Source: UBA2279 sp041595875
Lineage (GTDB): Bacteria > Actinomycetota > Coriobacteriia > Anaerosomatales > Anaerosomataceae
Direction of reading: 5' to 3'
DNA length: 6,409 bases
Assembly (NCBI GenBank): GCA_041595875.1
Contig: JBFHJN010000104.1
Coordinates: forward strand, 1 to 6,409
In this document: positions 4,575 to 6,409 of the stretch, piece after piece
Layout: every line of letters begins with the position of its first letter
Position numbering within the stretch: the first letter of the stretch is position 1
Made by a program: the position numbers and the translations under genes
Notes under the pieces: model-generated
Databases searched by the model: none
What the model was told of the DNA's origin: nothing
Seen by the model: the letters and a program-made list of their open reading frames with translations, nothing else

Positions 4575-5587
4575 GCGTCATCCAGGTTGAAACAGTACTT
4601 GCACCCGGTCGCTCGGAAGTTCTCACACCCCAAGAAGTCTTTCCCGGCGCGAACGCCAGTGCGAGCAGTCCGTCGCACAAGCTTGCCTCCGCACATGGGA
4701 CACACCTCAGGCAGAGCGGCACCCGCTGCGGCGGCAACGGCGAACTCCACGGTTTTCCTCGCTGCAACACGCGCGTCACGCGCTTCATAGCGTGCCGCCT
4801 TCGAAAGCTGACCGTAAGCGTCGAATTCGGCCTTGAAGTGATATTGAGAGTCAGACGGCAACTGCGTGAAGAGCACACGTGCAATGCGGCCCGCTCGCTC
4901 CTGATCGATACATCCATCCTTGTGACTGAGAATCTCACGCTCAAGCATCTTAAGCGGGAGAGTGCGGACACTGCCCTCCCGAAGCGTCTCTAGCCGGGCG
5001 TTCGGCTGCGTATAGACCACCACTGGTACTACGAACAGCCCGCTCAACTCACTGGCTGACCACCTGTCCAGCTTCTCCTTCAACTCCACCGCATTTCGCT
5101 GAGTCTGCTGGACGTTCTTGCGTGAGAACGAGTTGCGCCTGGCTGATGGAACGTACGATCTCCCGTAGTTCTTGGCATCAATGACGAAGACTCCGGTAGG
5201 ACCAATCACGATGTGATCCACGTTCCAGCGCGCTGCCGATCCGTTGGCGTCACGCGGGTGGAAATCATGGAAGACGATGAACTCGTCTGGTAGACGCTTC
5301 AGCACCTCGCCTACACGGAGCTCCCCTGAAGCACCCTTGAGGTAGTGACTCCCCTCTTTGAAAAGGTCAACTCCGTCACGCAAGTCGTTGCGCATCAGCC
5401 TGCCATAGAACCCGAGCATCCCTGTTGCGAAGAACAGACCGATCCAACCCATTCGACTGGACAAGTAAGCGATAGAGAAGAGCGACAATCCACCTAGCCC
5501 AAGACCGAAGAGCACAACAACTACACCGGCCAGCCATGTTCCGCGCGCAGCAGCACTCTCCCCCGGCACGCCAATAATCCTCGCCAT
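4562..5587 (-). CDS. Membrane-anchored NERD-domain protein with C-terminal topoisomerase-type zinc finger
   Basis: This is a 341-aa protein starting at ATG 5587-5585 behind a G-rich SD (GGGGGG, 4 nt away); the open frame reaches 5740, but that part has no SD and no protein-like sequence. Two membrane segments are at about residues 18-42 and 46-62, so the rest should be cytoplasmic. The NERD (nuclease-related) domain covers about 83-200: GASGELRVGEVLKRLP (85-100, Glu89), NVDHIVIGPTGVFVIDAKNYG (122-142). Asp124, Asp137 and Lys139 resemble the PD-(D/E)xK active site. An alanine-rich, charged linker (about 260-292) leads to a C4 zinc finger: CPMCGGKLVRR (296-306), then FLGCENFRATGCKYCFNL (318-335), with Cys296, 299, 321 and 329 as likely ligands, as in DNA topoisomerase I C-termini. 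The family is thought to act on DNA; no substrate is known here. It forms an operon with the overlapping EEP gene. Confidence 0.9.
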   Translation of the reverse strand: MARIIGVPGESAAARGTWLAGVVVVLFGLGLGGLSLFSIAYLSSRMGWIGLFFATGMLGFYGRLMRNDLRDGVDLFKEGSHYLKGASGELRVGEVLKRLPDEFIVFHDFHPRDANGSAARWNVDHIVIGPTGVFVIDAKNYGRSYVPSARRNSFSRKNVQQTQRNAVELKEKLDRWSASELSGLFVVPVVVYTQPNARLETLREGSVRTLPLKMLEREILSHKDGCIDQERAGRIARVLFTQLPSDSQYHFKAEFDAYGQLSKAARYEARDARVAARKTVEFAVAAAAGAALPEVCPMCGGKLVRRTARTGVRAGKDFLGCENFRATGCKYCFNLDDACAS

Positions 5588-5618
5588 GTTTCCCCCCGAA
5601 CCCCTTCTAGTAAATGGA

Positions 5619-5624
5619 ATTATC
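5619..5624 (-). promoter_or_regulatory. Candidate -10 of the NERD/EEP operon
   Basis: GATAAT on the minus strand matches 5 of 6 bases of the -10 consensus. TTCAAG lies 18 bp upstream (5643-5648 complement) as a weak -35 with 3 of 6 matches. The leader would be about 25 nt, ending in the G-rich SD. No operator-like repeat is visible nearby. Confidence 0.35.
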
Positions 5625-5766
5625 GACGAAGTATCCCAGCTTCTTGAATGAATCCCTCCCGACAGGCGTGAGGCCGCGCTGAGCCCAGCGGCATCGCACC
5701 CGACATTCTCGGCATCTCCCGCCCTCCTCAGGCACTCCACAGAATCCTCACAGGAAACTTTAAGGG

Positions 5767-5772
5767 TATGAT
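5767..5772 (+). promoter_or_regulatory. Candidate -10 of the response regulator gene
   Basis: TATGAT matches 5 of 6 bases of the -10 consensus, about 44 nt before ATG 5816. The sequence 16 bp upstream (TCCTCA, 5745-5750) is a poor -35, so activation by a regulator, possibly the gene product itself, is conceivable. The rest of the 5588-5815 gap shows no gene or strong hairpin. Confidence 0.3.
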
Positions 5773-5815
5773 GCGAGAATCGGCACTAAGCTCATCCCGT
5801 ACAAAGGAGAACACG

Positions 5816-6409
5816 ATGAACCCAAGGGCGGCTGACGCACCCGCATACACGGTTCTCGTGGTCGACGACGAGGAGTCGCTCGTCGACATGCTGCGCACCG
5901 CGCTCAGGTTCACCGGATTCGATGTTGTGACCGCATCCACCGGGCTCGAGGCGCTGCAAGCTGCACGAACGGGAGATCCCGACCTCATCGTCTTGGACGT
6001 CGGACTGCCGGACGTGGACGGGTTCGAGGTCTGCAGCCGGCTTCGGCGCGAAGGCGTCAACACGCCGGTCATCTTCCTCACGGCCCGCGACAGCGCCGAT
6101 GACATGCGCAGCGGCTTCCGGGGCGGAGGCGACGACTATCTGACCAAACCTTTCAGCCTTGAAGAGCTGTCGTTGCGCATCGAGGCCATCTTGCGCCGCA
6201 CGCACAGTGGGGACGCGGACGGCCATCGGCTCGCGTGTGGGCACCTCCTCTTGGACGAAGACACGCACCAGGTGTTCGTCGACGGGAGCGAGGTTGAACT
6301 GTCCCCTACCGAGTTCCGGCTACTGCGCTATCTCATGCTCAACCAAGGACGCGTGCTCTCAAAGATGCAGATCCTCGACTACGTGTGGGAGTACGACTTC
6401 GACGGCAAC
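5816..6409 (+). CDS. OmpR/PhoB-family response regulator, 3' end outside window (partial)
   Basis: I translated this by hand; 198 codons are open to the right edge. It starts at ATG 5816 with SD AAAGGAG (5803-5809) 6 nt upstream. The receiver domain occupies residues 11-128: acidic pocket Asp17-Asp18, phosphoacceptor Asp61 in LIVLDVGLPDVDGFEV, Thr89 in FLTARD, and Lys111 in DDYLTKPFSLEEL. The winged-helix DNA-binding domain starts at about 138; LSPTEFRLLRYLMLNQGRVLSK (162-183) and ILDYVWEYDFDG (186-197) are typical of the OmpR/PhoB class, and the remaining recognition helix and wing lie outside. The GRVLSK-x-QILDYVW style is common in Actinomycetota. A sensor kinase would be expected just downstream. 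The gene is divergent from the NERD operon and looks like ordinary chromosomal regulation; its targets are unknown. Confidence 0.95.
   Translation, partial: MNPRAADAPAYTVLVVDDEESLVDMLRTALRFTGFDVVTASTGLEALQAARTGDPDLIVLDVGLPDVDGFEVCSRLRREGVNTPVIFLTARDSADDMRSGFRGGGDDYLTKPFSLEELSLRIEAILRRTHSGDADGHRLACGHLLLDEDTHQVFVDGSEVELSPTEFRLLRYLMLNQGRVLSKMQILDYVWEYDFDGN

Noticed and set aside
4357..4971. A 204-codon minus-strand frame across the NERD/EEP junction.
   Set aside because: It is in another frame of two recognisable genes, is rich in Arg, Ser and Pro, and has no domain.
5671..5692. Inverted repeat GCCGC with GCGGC in the NERD/response regulator intergenic region.
   Set aside because: The stem is short with a mismatch and no T tract, so it is not supported as a terminator or operator.
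5588..5740. An N-terminal extension of the NERD protein by 51 residues.
   Set aside because: There is no SD at the upstream start, a -10 candidate lies within it, and the sequence is not protein-like.
5792..6268. A 158-codon minus-strand frame opposite the response regulator.
   Set aside because: The plus strand has a clear receiver domain with all catalytic residues and a good SD, so this is a shadow.
1..6409. CRISPR array, tRNA, insertion sequence, attachment site.
   Set aside because: I looked for spaced direct repeats, cloverleaf arms, transposase frames and terminal inverted repeats and saw none.

Overview
This window is GC-rich, with short intergenic gaps, GTG as well as ATG starts, strong Shine-Dalgarno (SD) sequences and an OmpR/PhoB-type regulator of the style common in Actinomycetota. 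I infer an actinobacterial chromosome, but no rRNA, tRNA or other taxonomic marker is present, so this is a soft call. Most of the window looks like an accessory, defence-type locus next to a chromosomal two-component system.

Layout, left to right. Positions 1-3132 (minus strand) hold a type I restriction-modification operon, transcribed right to left: hsdM, then hsdS, then a GIY-YIG nuclease-like gene cut by the window edge. Each junction is a 4-base GTGA overlap. No hsdR lies in the window; if present it should be further left. hsdS carries two potentially slippery elements: a 12-bp in-frame repeat (LEAE units) in the spacer between its two target-recognition domains, and a run of eight G exactly between its two halves. 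Positions 3133-3562 are a control region: an hsdM promoter candidate, a hairpin, a small 59-aa membrane-protein gene (minus) with a near-consensus SD, and a divergent promoter with two inverted repeats in front of an XRE-family regulator (3563-4027, plus).

Positions 4029-5587 (minus) are a second two-gene unit: a membrane-anchored NERD nuclease-related protein with a C-terminal topoisomerase-type zinc finger, overlapping by 13 bp an endonuclease/exonuclease/phosphatase (EEP) fold protein. The latter appears to lack an internal block that normally contains the catalytic glutamate. It ends 1 bp from the end of the regulator gene. Positions 5588-5815 are intergenic, and 5816-6409 (plus) is the start of a response regulator gene that runs off the right edge.

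How they may work together: HsdM and HsdS should form the methyltransferase core of a type IC-like system, whose specificity could change by repeat or G-tract slippage. The XRE protein is placed to repress its own promoter and perhaps the divergent small gene and hsdM. The NERD/EEP pair and the GIY-YIG protein are additional nuclease-fold proteins in the same neighbourhood. That they form one functional system is inference from location only.
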